Origin: Hydractinia symbiolongicarpus
Taxonomy: Eukaryota; Cnidaria; Hydrozoa; Anthoathecata; Hydractiniidae
Assembly (NCBI RefSeq): GCF_029227915.1
Contig: NC_079882.1
Coordinates: 14,778,501-14,842,500, forward strand
Direction of reading: 5' to 3'
Length of the DNA stretch: 64,000 nt
Under the pieces are notes generated by a model. The model did not search any database, had not been told where the DNA came from, and saw only the letters and a program-made list of their open reading frames with translations. Positions 29,908 to 40,834 of the stretch are shown piece after piece (within the stretch, counting starts at the first letter, position 1; every line of letters starts with the position of its first letter). The translations under genes and the position numbers were made by a program.

Positions 29908-30333
29908 TCACCAAAGACCGCGGCAGGCAGGGCATAGCTTGGTATTATGAGTCTGATATTCGAGAGGTAGCGGATTATATCTTAATTTTCCTTGCAGACA
30001 CCGCAACGCATTGCAATATCTCTTGACGAGCAGTGCCTTTTTTGGTTCCCCCGCTGCTGGGGAACCGATGAGTTCGGCGTACTGGGACATGATGTCGTAT
30101 CTCAACAGGGTGTAAAGAAGTAGGTAATTCTCATCCTGTTGAAACTCTCTAACTTCCCTGTCAATAGCACGGGGGTCTACCTCGTGTTCGATAACATGGT
30201 CCTTGCATTTGAGACGCCACCTCGTCTTCGCTTTAGCCAGGCAATCTATACAGCTCTTGGTTCGGCCATTGCCCCTGATTTTAAACTTGTCTGGGGTAAG
30301 AACGTGCTTGCATTTTATGAATGCTTTATCCAT
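29908..30333 (-). CDS. Cys-rich Polinton protein with one zinc-binding-like unit
   Basis: The 141-residue ORF starts at ATG 30333. Near the N-terminus it has KCKHVLTPDKFKIRGNGRTK followed by SCIDC and KCKDH, a unit with paired cysteines. Two further copies of the DxFxxxxxGxTxxxCxxCL unit occur upstream at about 30550-30640 and 31180-31270. A helical region and a final CPACRGLW with another CxxC complete the protein. It probably binds zinc and possibly nucleic acid. It may be an internal duplicate of the Cys-rich gene to its right. Confidence 0.45.
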   Translation of the reverse strand: MDKAFIKCKHVLTPDKFKIRGNGRTKSCIDCLAKAKTRWRLKCKDHVIEHEVDPRAIDREVREFQQDENYLLLYTLLRYDIMSQYAELIGSPAAGEPKKALLVKRYCNALRCLQGKLRYNPLPLEYQTHNTKLCPACRGLW

Positions 30334-31291
30334 TTACTATCCATTTGCTCGCATTGTGCATTGCCCTAGCAACCTTGGCAAGCGTCGCGGACTTGCCAGT
30401 TTTTACCACATACTTAAACGGTGTGGTGCACATGCACAAATTCATAATCTTCGCAGGTATAACCATTAGAAAACTGGACTTCAATATAACCTCTACAGAT
30501 AGTCATGAGCTCATATAGAGGGTGGAAACTGGTGCATACGTGCTGCCCCCTTGACAATTTCTTTCCGGTTAGGCACCATATGCATGTCTTTGTAGTTTCA
30601 CCATTGCCCTTGATCTTGAAATTGTCTAGGGTTAGCGTTTACATCTCTGGCACTTGGTTTCTTGCATATTTCTATTTGCCCTTGGTGCAAATAGAAATAA
30701 TACCCGACACTCTATTCCGTAATGTATCGATTGCCTTTCGACATATTTTCACTCGCCCACATAGGTTGCGTATTGGTGTAGTGCAGCCTACCAGCAACCT
30801 CGGCAAGCGATGGAGCATTGCCATTTTACCTATATTTAATTGGTATTGTGTGATCAATGTGCCACCCCTTACCATAATTATTCCCTGCAGGGCATTATAG
30901 GTTTGGCTGCGTTCATTATGGGCGAGATGTATGGTCGCAGAAGATCCCCCCCCCCCCCGCAGTCTTTGCACTTAGATCTTATCCTTTGATGATCGCAGAT
31001 GCTTCCACCCCTGCAGTCTTTACACCTTGATCTTATCTCTGCAGATTTGACTCCCCCCCACAGTCTTTACATTGTCATCTTATCCTACCATGCTCTCTGC
31101 AGATATGACTCCCTCCACAGTCTTCACATGTTGATCTTCGCCTTGAATGAGGGCACTTGTTTTTGGCACGCTGTTGTAATTTCTATCCAAACAACATATG
31201 CATGCCTTTGTCGTTTGACCACTACGTTTCATCCTAAAATTGTCCATAGATAAAAGTGTTTGCAGTTTGAACACTTACATTTCCCTTCCAT
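30334..31291 (-). pseudogene. Degenerate Cys-rich Polinton gene with tandem CxxCGG-type units
   Basis: An ATG at 31291 begins MEGKCKCSNCKHF, and frames then break repeatedly. Between 31130 and 30950 a unit of about 57 bases recurs (CAGTCTT anchors on the plus strand at 30960, 31014, 31061 and 31118). In translation it corresponds to VKTVGGSQIC-like remnants of a 19-residue CxxCGGxxICxHxR repeat known from Polinton and large-virus Cys-rich proteins. A further DNFKIKGNGETTKTCIWC unit lies near 30560-30640. A C13 run at 30946-30958 adds local instability. Function unknown, zinc binding likely. Confidence 0.5.
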
Positions 31292-31339
31292 ATTGACTCG
31301 TTTTTGTCCTTAGGACAAATACGAGTTTTTACTGCACAC

Positions 31340-31594
31340 TTATTTTGGTTTGGGTACTATGCTTGCGGGGAGCAATCCTTTCTTGACTGCCATTTCACGA
31401 CTCGCCCGGTCTGCTGCGAAGTACGCCACCATCTTAAGGACATCATTGGTACCCATTTTGGTAGATGGCCTTGTTATGCCCAGGAATTTCTTACCTGCCA
31501 TGGCATAGGCAAAGGTAAAACCAAGGCCCACGACGGTTTCGTACAACGTGTCCAGAGTCTCCTTCTCTTTCGGTGTTACGTTACTTGCACTCAT
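31340..31594 (-). CDS. Small conserved Polinton protein (homologue of 1662-1904)
   Basis: This intact 84-residue ORF has a predicted helical, partly hydrophobic centre (GLGFTFAYAMAGKKFLG), the TRPSTKM turn and a C-terminus ending PKPK. It aligns along its length with the broken copy A gene and keeps the same neighbour, the RVAAGKRL gene. The start codon is six bases from the stop of that gene. A small membrane-associated protein is likely; the function is unknown. Confidence 0.5.
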   Translation of the reverse strand: MSASNVTPKEKETLDTLYETVVGLGFTFAYAMAGKKFLGITRPSTKMGTNDVLKMVAYFAADRASREMAVKKGLLPASIVPKPK

Positions 31595-31600
31595 TTATTA

Positions 31601-31948
31601 TTACCACATTATGAAAATATCGATATTTGGCTGGGCTTTGCCCTGCTGAGGCTCCGGATTAGCCGCCGGCTTGTTAGATTCATTTTTGCCTCTACTAAAC
31701 ACATACCAAACGCATACCCCTATAGCCAATATGGCTAAAGTCCCCACACCATACATGTAGACATCCATTGACTTGTTAGGGGTTGCGACAGGTTCTTGAT
31801 CATCTGGTGAAGAACCTTTGCCCACGTTCTTCTGTAAGTTGGCCTTGTTATTCCTGTTCCATTCCGCAAGTCTCTTGCCTGCAGCGACACGACCCTCATT
31901 CTTCTTGGTTATGACTCTCTCCTCTTGTTTCCCTTCCTGTTCACTCAT
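31601..31948 (-). CDS. Conserved Polinton protein with RVAAGKRL motif and one transmembrane helix (homologue of 1296-1646)
   Basis: This intact 115-residue ORF has KKNEGRVAAGKRLAEWNRNN near the N-terminus, a polar linker, a hydrophobic helix (GVGTLAILAIGVCVWYVF) followed by SRGK, a Pro/Gln tail and the final NIDIFIMW. It shares the basic block, helix position and DIDIF-type end with the copy A protein although the rest has diverged, so these parts seem to be under constraint. Confidence 0.6.
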   Translation of the reverse strand: MSEQEGKQEERVITKKNEGRVAAGKRLAEWNRNNKANLQKNVGKGSSPDDQEPVATPNKSMDVYMYGVGTLAILAIGVCVWYVFSRGKNESNKPAANPEPQQGKAQPNIDIFIMW

Positions 31949-32054
31949 TTGTTTGTCATAAAGACGACTTATAACAAATTACTTTTTTTTACATCAAGAT
32001 GGATAGTAAGGCCTTAGTCCTCAAGGATCTCCATTGTCTCTTTTATCCCTTTGA

Positions 32055-32279
32055 TTATAGCTTCGGGGTGTTTAAATCTCTCTCGAAGTATCTCAAGAAC
32101 TCTCTAACCGTCATGGGTTCTTTCTTTGGTGGTGCTATTCCAAGCTTTCTCTCCCTCATCAGCGCCGCTAACCTGTGCCCCTGGGCAACACTTCCCGGGT
32201 GCTTTTTGTGTACTTCAACAATTTTTTCCATGGTCTCGGGTTGCTGTTGATTGATGATAATACTACACGCGCTGCTCAT
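32055..32279 (-). CDS. Small basic Polinton protein with a second RVAxGxRL-like block
   Basis: From ATG 32279 it encodes 74 residues. The block HKKHPGSVAQGHRLAALMRE resembles the NEGRVAAGKRLAEWNR block of the neighbouring gene in spacing and charge, so the two may be paralogues. The C-terminus has PMTVREFLRYFERD. No counterpart is seen in copy A. Function unknown; DNA or capsid contact through the basic block is a guess. Confidence 0.45.
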   Translation of the reverse strand: MSSACSIIINQQQPETMEKIVEVHKKHPGSVAQGHRLAALMRERKLGIAPPKKEPMTVREFLRYFERDLNTPKL

Positions 32280-32321
32280 CTTTGTTATCTTTAGTCTCCT
32301 CCGCCTCATCCTGTTTCTTGC

Positions 32322-32840
32322 TCATATATCTCGCCGTGTGAGACAGGACCAGGAGCGGCGCAAGACATCTGCCAATGATGCCAGGATCCCTAGATCTGTC
32401 ACAGAGTCTCGGATCATAGGGTCCTCTTCGATATCTCGACGTAATTCCTCTACACTGTCGATATCCACAAAGTTCCCAATCATGCTGGCATACAGATTGA
32501 CCACGTGAGTAGACAGTGCCCTAGCCGTTTTCTACGCCTTCTCTTGAAACTCACGTTGTACGTACTCGGTATGGACCTTGTCGATTGCTTCGTCAGGGGT
32601 CTTGTCAACAAACCTCTCGGTGCATTTTCTGGGTAGTAGGTAACCCTTACCTTTACGTAGGGCCTCTTTCAAAGCCTGACGGTTATCGATAGACTTTTTA
32701 ATATTTTCATATTCTGTAGAGGCATTGTCGAACACTCTTGCAATATCGAACATTCTCTTTATTGTACGTCTATATCGAAAAAAACAAAACGCGATCTTTG
32801 CATACGGTAGGATTATAGCGATATACAGACACACCTCCAT
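32322..32840 (-). pseudogene. Membrane-anchored Polinton protein (homologue of 722-1299), one nonsense codon
   Basis: The ATG at 32840 starts a helix (LYIAIILPYAKIAFCFF) followed by RYRRTIKR, a spacer and YLLPRKC. One TAG at 32532-32534 interrupts the frame, which continues in register with ALSTHVVNLYASMIGNF and DIEEDPMIRDSVTDLG to 32322. Both copies of the gene lie directly behind polB. The shared LLPxKC and DxExDPxIxDS segments define the family; the function is not known. Confidence 0.55.
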
Positions 32841-32849
32841 TTTATTAGC

Positions 32850-35800
32850 TTAAATCGCAAGGAGGGTGGTATGTACACCATCGTCATGTACAACTCTCTT
32901 ATCGTAAAACTCAGAGAGCGCAAGCTTGTTTTGTTCATACGTAATCATACCCTGCTCATGTACCCGAAAACCTACGTTTTTGGCCATGTCTAAACCACCC
33001 TCAGCGCACTCAGGTATCTACTACAGGTCACAGCATTTTGCCTCTTTGACATGCTTTTACATGAAAATTTCGTACCTTTTTTACCCTCGATGAAATAACA
33101 CTTGATTGTCAGGGCAACCATCCGAAACTCAATAAATTTCGCTTTTAATAACCCTCCTGTACGACTCGAGTACTCATCAGTGACGAGCCAGTTTTTTACA
33201 CCCTTATCATACTCGTCAAGCAGTTCGGGACGAACGACATCCCTCAACTCTTCTCCAGAGATGGCAAAATATGCACTGTCAGTGTCCATGTAAATATACT
33301 CAAAGTCTCGACGATCCACGTACTTGTCCAGAAAATCGTAGTAAAATTCGAGCATGCGAAGCTTGGCTAGTTGGTACACTGCAATACCACACTGGTAGGC
33401 TCTATCGATAGTACACTTGTGTTTGCCCCTTCTCAGCTCGTAAGCATCCCCAATCTCTTCAAGATCCTTGAGGTACGGGCTTCGCAGGGCTGCATCAACC
33501 TCCTTTTCATCCCTCGTAAACGTAGTATTTGCGGGCCTTGCCAAATCTTCAATCATCTTCCGTAGAACGAGTTGCCTTTCAACGTTGCCGTATCCCCCGC
33601 AATACGCTCGTCGGGGTCTTTATCCGCCTGTCATCGTGCATCAGCAATCTCTTCCGGGAACCATTCAAAGGGCCTACCTCTAGCATACTTAAGAAAATGG
33701 TAAAAGGCAGTCACTTTCAGCCCATGGTCAAGGTACCATTTTAGTACAGGGGTATACAGTAGGATTTTTGCAGCTCTCATCAACCCCAAAAGCTTACGTG
33801 TACCCGGAACACGCTTGCGGCCCGTAGTTTTTAAGTATTCGTGCATGTGCTCGGGGATTTGATCATCAGGTATCTCCTTGACGACAAACAGGGAAGCCAT
33901 TTCGCCGAATTTGTCACGCAGACCCTCAGTTACCTCGATATCAACCTGGGTAAACCCAAACAACGACCCATCCACCATACTTCTCGTCAGTAGCTCTAAG
34001 TTAAGTGCTGATGTCGGTGTGGCCACCTTGATAAACTGTTCTTTCCCACAGGGGAAGTCTTGCATCAAGGTACTCGGGTAGAGCATATTTGCATCATACC
34101 CTAGAATAGTCCTACACTTGTGGGGTTCGCTGTACTCGTGAGATCTGATATCCGTCACGTCTAGTTCGTGGTATCTACAGAATACGATCGCGGGACCACC
34201 CACTATCCCCGTCCGCAAAAGGTCGTAGGCCTCATTCCTCGTACAGTTTTCACATGTTTTCCGTACCTCCTTGCAGGCCTTACAAGTCTTGCTATAACAA
34301 GAGACCTTACACCTATGCCTGCATGGGCTCCTGGAGCATATAGCTCTAACTTTGGGTTCAGCCGCAGAGACTTGTTCAATACGTAGCGCATCGACACGCC
34401 TGGACTACTGACCTCTTGATTTTGGGTGGTTTCTCACATTTCCAAGCTATGACGAGGTTATAGCCCTGTTCCCGTATTATCCTTTCCTTAGACTGGGTTG
34501 TTGTGTAATGAGTCTTGTCCGCTTTGGTTCTCTCGGACAGACAGGCACATCCGTGCCACTTACAACCATTGTACTCGTAAACAGTTTTTGTGACAGGCTC
34601 ATAGCCATCCACTTTCCACTCTTTCTTACCATCACGGATAACACGTTCACCACCATGACCACATAGGGCATGATGAATATGCGTTCCGGTTTGTTTTGAC
34701 ATGTATTCTATACATTCTGATGCATCATAGCTATACCCCTCATCGTGAAAGGCCTTCCCGGCCCTGCTCAGCATACGTTTGACCTTCCCCCCTTTGCAGA
34801 TAATCGTCGTCTTGACACCCTCGCATTCGTTCTTTTTATGCCGCGTGAGATTCCAAACCTCGTTAAAAGCTTGGCCGCATATCTAGCATTGCCAGTGTTG
34901 GGTTAGCACATCTAAATCCATGATGTAAAAACAGTGCCCGTCCAGCATACCAAGATTGATGCCATCTAAACCTTTTTTGTGTTGCTTTTGACCATAGACG
35001 AGTCGCCATGGTGCTTTATCGGAGTTTGTCTTGGGTTCAAAGACCCTAATGTTGACCTTGAATTGCTTGGCTACCCCCTCCAAATCCACCAGCCTCGTAG
35101 GCCTGACGTCCTTACGGTTAAGCTTAGGGTTCCCGTAGTACTCTCGAGCTAAGGTGAGAGCTCGCCTTGTTAGAAACTCTGTTCCTCATTTTACGTTAAC
35201 CCTATCTCATATAGCTAAGCATCTCCAGAAGCAGTTGTCCGTTCTGGTATCTTCACCATCCATGGCGTAGATGCACCTTTTTTTCGCAACCAACCCGGGA
35301 GAGGGCCGCATCCCAAAAGAGGTTCACGCGTACTTATCACCTTGATCTGTACGTGATCAAAGACAATTTTTCCCTCATATGCTCCTGGGGTCTCAGTGGT
35401 TCTAGTGGAGGGTAAATAAGTCCTGGTCCAGAACTCGTGATCCTCCAGATCGAGACGCTTCGTCTCGCATTCTTCTACGAACGCTTCGATTTACGCCATA
35501 CTTGACAGCAACCTAGAGCCCTTAGTTTCACGCCACCTCCTCCCTTGTAAATATCACAACCAAACTATACACAACCTTAAAGCGCATTTCTATATGTGAC
35601 GTAATTTTTTGCACAATCGCGTCCTTCAGGGATGGATTCAAATGCTTGTTGAACCGCCATGTATTGATCCTATTTCCATCCTCCAACATCTGGATATCGA
35701 CCTCGGGGCCTTGATATTTAATATCCTCCCTTGCCTCCTGTTCAATCTCATCGTGAAGCGTAGTACTTCCCGAAATTTGCTCCTTCGCTCTGTTGTAATA

Positions 35801-35917
35801 GAACGCAACGGTATCCCGCACACTCTGTAGTCGATCGGCAATGGCGTCGCGGGTTGCTGCCACTGGTGCCGACACGGTGCTATATAGTTTACTGATGGCA
35901 TTCCTAAACCAACTCAT
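32850..35917 (-). pseudogene. polB: Protein-primed DNA polymerase B polyprotein of Polinton copy B, multiply broken
   Basis: The N-terminal region from ATG 35917 (MSWFRNAISKLYSTVSAPVA, with TRDAIADRLQ) matches the long N-terminal extension of cnidarian Polinton polymerases. A C2H2 or Cys-rich unit (ICGQAF...HKKNEC, about 34850) has a stop in it. Catalytic motifs follow: motif A LGYDANMLYPST (about 34120), motif B GNSFYG near 33570 with a frameshift, and motif C YIYMDTDSAYF (about 33290). The last part up to TAA at 32850 is in yet another frame. Motif B differs from that of copy A, so the polymerases belong to different lineages. Many stops between 35100 and 35520 show advanced decay. Confidence 0.8.
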
Positions 35918-35999
35918 CTTTATTATATACAGAGTTTATTAAAAAATGTTGCTCTGGTATTTGCTCAATTTTTTTTGCTGAGCATGTTGGGAATTTCCC

Positions 36000-37009
36000 C
36001 TACTCCACTTGCGCATGCGTTGGGGACTTTACCTTGTGATGCACGACTAAGCACCGCATGATGGGGATTTATCATGCATAGCAATAGATTTTTGTGTAAT
36101 GAGGCTTGACAAAAAATTGTGGCGTCACAAGCAAAATTCTGTATGATATTTTTTATGAGAGTTTGACCGTGGTTTTTGGAAAATCCTGGGTATATTCCCT
36201 CCCTACACTAACTATAGTAACTTATAGCATGCTTTATTTTATTAAGGCATTATATGTTTTCAGGGCATAGTCATGTTAAGAACATATTGAGAGTAATGAG
36301 GATAGCATTTGTCAAAAGGTTAAGAACATAGAGGCTGAAACTAAAACAAACCATTCTTATAAAAACAACGTGTATATCCTAGAGAAGAATTTACATAAAC
36401 TGTAAAAAGTAATTTTTCCGTGCTTACTGTTTTTAATACTACAGACTGTTTGATTCAGTGTTGATGTCGTCATAAAAAACCTAAGCCTAAAACCTAAACT
36501 TAAATCACTGTTTACATCTGTTACGTTACGTTTGTTTGAAATATATTCGATTCTTAAATTCGAAAACGCTGCATTGTTATCTTCTTTGATTTTATGCGAA
36601 AACTGTTCTTTCAGTATTTTGGATTGAAATATTTCGGTAGATATACAATATACCAAATGATTCAAGTTTTTTATTTCTCTTTTTCATGTGTTTTTAACTA
36701 TTACTTTCTTATATTTTGAGTATAACTTTGGAAGGTTTGCCCTATGCAACAGACTGAATAGCTGATTTTGTATGGTTTAACAAAAAAGTTGGATTTTTTT
36801 TTAATGTTTAGTATCCTTTTTTTTCCTGATGTACTTCTGGAATGCCAAAGCAAGTATATAGTTTTAGCGTATACCGCTTTTTACGTACGGTTGTTACACG
36901 CCTTTGATTTTTTTGGACATTTTCCATTATTATTTCATAATTTTTTTTATTATTTTTTTGTTGCACATACATAGATTGTTAGATTTTTTTGTTTCAGCGC
37001 TTATAAACA
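36000..37009. other. Intergenic AT-rich DNA right of Polinton copy B
   Basis: No gene or RNA is recognised. T-rich homopolymer runs are frequent. GGGAATTTCCC at 35989-35999 marks the border with the Polinton. Confidence 0.5.
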
Positions 37010-37900
37010 TAGAACAAGAAGCCCTGGGGGCTCTAAGAATTTCCACTTGCTACCAAAATATCTGATGACAAACCTGCTAATTCGTTGTGTTATCGTGCCA
37101 AACATTCGAAGAGGTTTGGTGCATAAAGCTCTGAAGATAAAGCACACCAGTGACATATCTTACAACAAACGCAAACAAAACGAAGCGTGTCATAATAAAC
37201 TCACATTTTAAAAGAAATTGCTAACAAAAAATACAGCCTATCATTCATGGTTGAAAGTCAACAAAAAAAGAATGAAATTTTTATGGCCTTAAACGGCATT
37301 TAGTTGACAAAAAATCAAAATTTTGATGTGACCATCATGTTCAGCATATTTTTTTTATTAACTGCCAATTTTTGTCGAAAATAAAGTAGTTTTAATTTTT
37401 TTACAATTTTTGGCCTGAAATGACATTTAGGTGACAAAAAAATTAAACTTTTGTGTCACCATTATGTTCAGCATACTTTTTTTGTTGACTTTGCCAATTT
37501 TTGTCAAAAATAAAGTAGTTTTAATTTTTGGACCAATTTTGGCCTAAAATGACATTTAAGGTGAAAAATATCAAAATTATGATGTTACCATTATGTTCAG
37601 CATACTTTTTTTGTTAACTGTGCCAAATTTTGTCGAAAACAAATACGAATTTTGGCCTGAAACGTCATTTAGATGACTTCCCAGTACTTAGGGAGCTTGG
37701 GTACGAAGTTTAAATCTGTGACGTTGCAATTGACCATTCGGGACAGGGTTAGTTAGTAAGTCAGTTATACCAATACTATCCTTCTCTCAGAGCAACGTGA
37801 AATCCCAGGGTCGATTTTTTCTCAAAAAATGCTCCGAAAGAAAAAAACGACAGTTTTAAAGAATTTCCTACGCCTTCGGGCGCGGAAATTCAATCATGAT
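37010..37900 (+). repeat. Dispersed repeat R2, copy 1, with internal tandem units
   Basis: It begins AACAAGAAGCCCTGGGGGCT, contains CAAACCTGCTAATTCGTTGTG and about three imperfect units of roughly 115-125 bp built on TTGTCGAAAATAAAGTAGTTTT and TGTTCAGCATACTTTTTTTG, and ends with the hairpin GAATTTCCTACGCC-TTCG-GGCGCGGAAATTC (37861-37891). The copy at 38925-39660 has the same order, and a partial inverted one is at 54520-54880. No ORF is present. Confidence 0.75.
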
Positions 37901-38924
37901 TATTTACCAACTTTGATTCCGTCACAATGTTAAGAACCTCTAGGGGCAAGGTTGGTAAAAAATCATGTTTTCTTCATTAGGGTTTTACTCTTTCATTAGA
38001 GCAAGCCATATAGAATAAACAAAAGCTTTCATTGGTCAGAAATATTAATCTTGTTCTCGGGGCTTCTTTTTCGCTTTCTGACATGCAACTAGCTTCTTTT
38101 GCGCCAGCATATTAAAAAGCGAGAAAGATGCTCTGATGAAGAGATTGTAGAAACTTCGAATAAGTTAAGAACATTACAAGCTTTGTATGTCTTTTTAGTG
38201 TTATTTTTTTTTATTATTTTTTTTTAAGAAAAACAAAATTTAAGGGCTTTTTCTCTCTCTCTTTCTCTCTCTCTTGAGGTTCAGTGTTATTATATTAACA
38301 AGGGCACTAAAACATCACTCTTGTTATTCTCTTGTAAGTAATATGATCACATTAAATACGCCCGTATAGGTGTGATTTTGAAAATAATTACGATTGTAGA
38401 GGGGGGAGTGCTTAACTTCTCCCCAGAGCTTCTTAGGTTGTTCACATGGTTAACCTGAGAATCTTTGGCAGCAAGGTGGTTAAACACATTTTTAAATAAA
38501 GAAGAACAATGAATAATGTAAATTCATATGTTACATCAAGTTTTACACTTGTCCTTTTAACACTGTATTTCAAAAATTATTTTTTTCTACAAAATATTTT
38601 CTAGTTGGAAAATCACTTTCACACTTTTATTTAAAATAATTACATTTTTTAGTTTCATCCTTGTGTTGTGATGCTGTGAAAATATGATATTTACACATTC
38701 AGTAGAAATATGTTATTGGTTTCGTAAGTGTTCGTCGTGGCTGTGGCGGTCGGGTAACAAAAAATGCAATTTTTTGTCTACCGATGTATTCACGGATTTA
38801 AAATGGCGATTTTGAGCGGCAGAATTACTCTTGTTCGAGTGGCCAACCCTTTTATATTTATAAAATAGAGAAAGAAATTATCAGTTGCCAGAAAAAACCA
38901 GGCATGCAGAAATAAGAGAAAACA
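37901..38924. other. Unique-looking AT-rich DNA between two repeat copies
   Basis: No gene is seen. A (CT)n microsatellite lies at about 38252-38276. The remaining sequence has no visible structure. Confidence 0.5.
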
Positions 38925-39660
38925 AGAAGCCATGGGGGCTCTAAGAATTTCCGCTCGCTACCAAAACATTTGATGACAACCTGCTAATTCGTTGTGTTAT
39001 CGTGCCAAACATTCGAAGAGTTTTGGTGCATGAAGCTCTGAAGATAAAGCACACAAGTGACATTATATCTTACAACAAACGCAAACAAAACGAAACGTGT
39101 CATAATAAACTCACATTTTGAAAGAAATTGCTAACAAAAAATACAGCCTATCATTCATCATGGTTAAAAATCTTGCGATTGAAACGTTTATGGTCTTAAA
39201 CGGCATTTATTTGAAAAAAACAACATAATTTTGATGTGACCATCATGTTCAGCATACTTTTTTTATTAACTGTGCCAATCTTTGTTGAAAATAAAGTGGT
39301 TTTAATTTTTGGACAAATTTTGGCCTAAAATGACATTTAGGTGACAAAAAATCAAACTTTTGTATCACCATCATTTTCAGCATACCTTATTTGTTAACTG
39401 TGCAAAATTTTGTCGAAAATAAAGTAGTTTTAATTTTTGGACAAATTTTGGCCTAAAATGACATTTAGGTGACAAAAAATCAAACTTTTGTATCACCATC
39501 ATTTTCGGCATACTTTATTTGTTAACTGTGCCAAATTTGACCGAAAATAAAGTAGTTTTAATTTTTTCTCAAAAAATACTCCGAAAGAATCTGCATTATT
39601 GAATTTCCTACGCCTTCGGGCGCGGAAATTCAATAATGCAGATTATGAGCAACCTCGATC
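38925..39660 (+). repeat. Dispersed repeat R2, copy 2, with internal tandem units
   Basis: Direct copy of 37010-37900, starting AACAAGAAGCCATGGGGGCT. The internal units are more regular: GACATTTAGGTGACAAAAAATC followed by AAACTTTTGTATCACCATCA recurs at about 39330 and 39460. It ends with a long perfect hairpin described separately. Confidence 0.75.
39588..39644. repeat. Perfect 21-bp hairpin with UUCG loop at the end of repeat R2 copy 2
   Basis: Arms 39588-39608 (AATCTGCATTATTGAATTTCC) and 39624-39644 are perfectly complementary over 21 bp. Inside, CGCC-TTCG-GGCG forms a second 4-bp stem with the very stable C(UUCG)G loop, separated from the outer stem by TA opposite C. Copy 1 keeps the inner part and only 8 bp of the outer stem (37861-37891). 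Confidence 0.8.
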
Positions 39661-40834
39661 CCAGGGCTGTTTTTCTCTTTATGCAATCCCGTTATAAAAG
39701 AGAGAAAGAACCCGGGGTCGAGGTTGAAATGTGTTTTCAAATTACTGTGTTGATGTTTTTGTATGGTATCCCTTACATCGCTTGAATGAGAGATTCAATG
39801 GATTCTTCCACGGGAATTCGGCTATTATTTATATAATTTTAGAAGAAAATATTTTTTCATTAATAAGTTATTGAATATACAAATATATCTTGCATTTTAT
39901 AAGCTTCCATTTTTTGTGTATAAAACTTTTAACTCTAAGAGACAGTATTATTGCGACTTTTTCCTTTCCTTCTAAATTAATTTTGATGAATTTTTTAAGG
40001 GCAGTCGTTATGAATTATGGATTAAAAGTAGAGTTGAGTTGCAGGTTATACCATGTAACAGAATGAATCAACTAGAAATTGATTTTGTGATATGGTATTT
40101 CTTTTAAACCCTATGCTGCTGTGTGGCGCGAGTGCATTGTTATTAGTAATGAATGAACCCTGTACAAACACTATTGCAGACATAAACTACTAGTTTGGGA
40201 TATATAATTCTCTCCCCTCAACAACAAATATTCTCTGTGAAATCGAAACGTTATATTAAAGAAAACCTAGACTGATGTGTGATGTTTTCTGTCAACTTTT
40301 AGATGTTTTTGTGATTCTTCCACGTACAATGTCTCTTGTTTAGTTATTGTAAATATTTTGAAAATATATGGATTTTCTGATTTATTGAACATTTTATGTT
40401 TATTTCTTTACAGCTTTTTGTATTTTGTGATACAGTGCAATGTTGTAAAAATTGTAAATGTACCTTAGGTGGCATTGTCTGTTGAAAACAGCGAGGAACT
40501 GCATGCTTAACTGGATATGGTGATTAATATGATGGCTAAAAGGAATGTGCATACCACAAGATGTGATAAACAATAAAATGATTTCATGTTTACGGTTTCA
40601 TTTCCATAATACAATATTAAATTAGTACCATCAACCGAACAATTTTCTTCGTATTTTAGTGCACATGTGCACTTTTGGGGAGATCACATTTGGGAAGAAG
40701 TACCCTAATTTTACGATAAAAAAGTAGCACCATGACATAATTATTTATTCACCTTGCAAAGTTTAACACGATGCTAAACAAGCAGAATTACTTCATTCGT
40801 ATTGTATTTCATTCATCGTTCGGAGAAGAAAAAC
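39661..40834. other. Intergenic AT-rich DNA
   Basis: No protein, RNA or repeat is recognised. Several AATAAA sites occur, as expected by chance in such AT-rich DNA. Confidence 0.5.

Larger units (their letters stand above)
29381..35988 (-). mobile_element. Polinton/Maverick copy B, truncated inside the ATPase gene
   Basis: On the minus strand the order is PolB polyprotein, helix/LLPRKC gene, small RVAxGxRL-like gene, RVAAGKRL gene, small membrane gene, Cys-rich gene(s), packaging ATPase. The same order is found in copy A, except for the extra small gene and the Cys-rich genes. The element stops in the ATPase at about 29390; integrase and capsid genes are absent. The PolB-proximal end is placed before GGGAATTTCCC at 35989. 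Every longer gene contains stops or frameshifts. Confidence 0.8.

Noticed and set aside
36768-36974. 68-residue Phe-rich ORF
   Set aside because: Produced by T-rich DNA; no signal of coding beyond composition.
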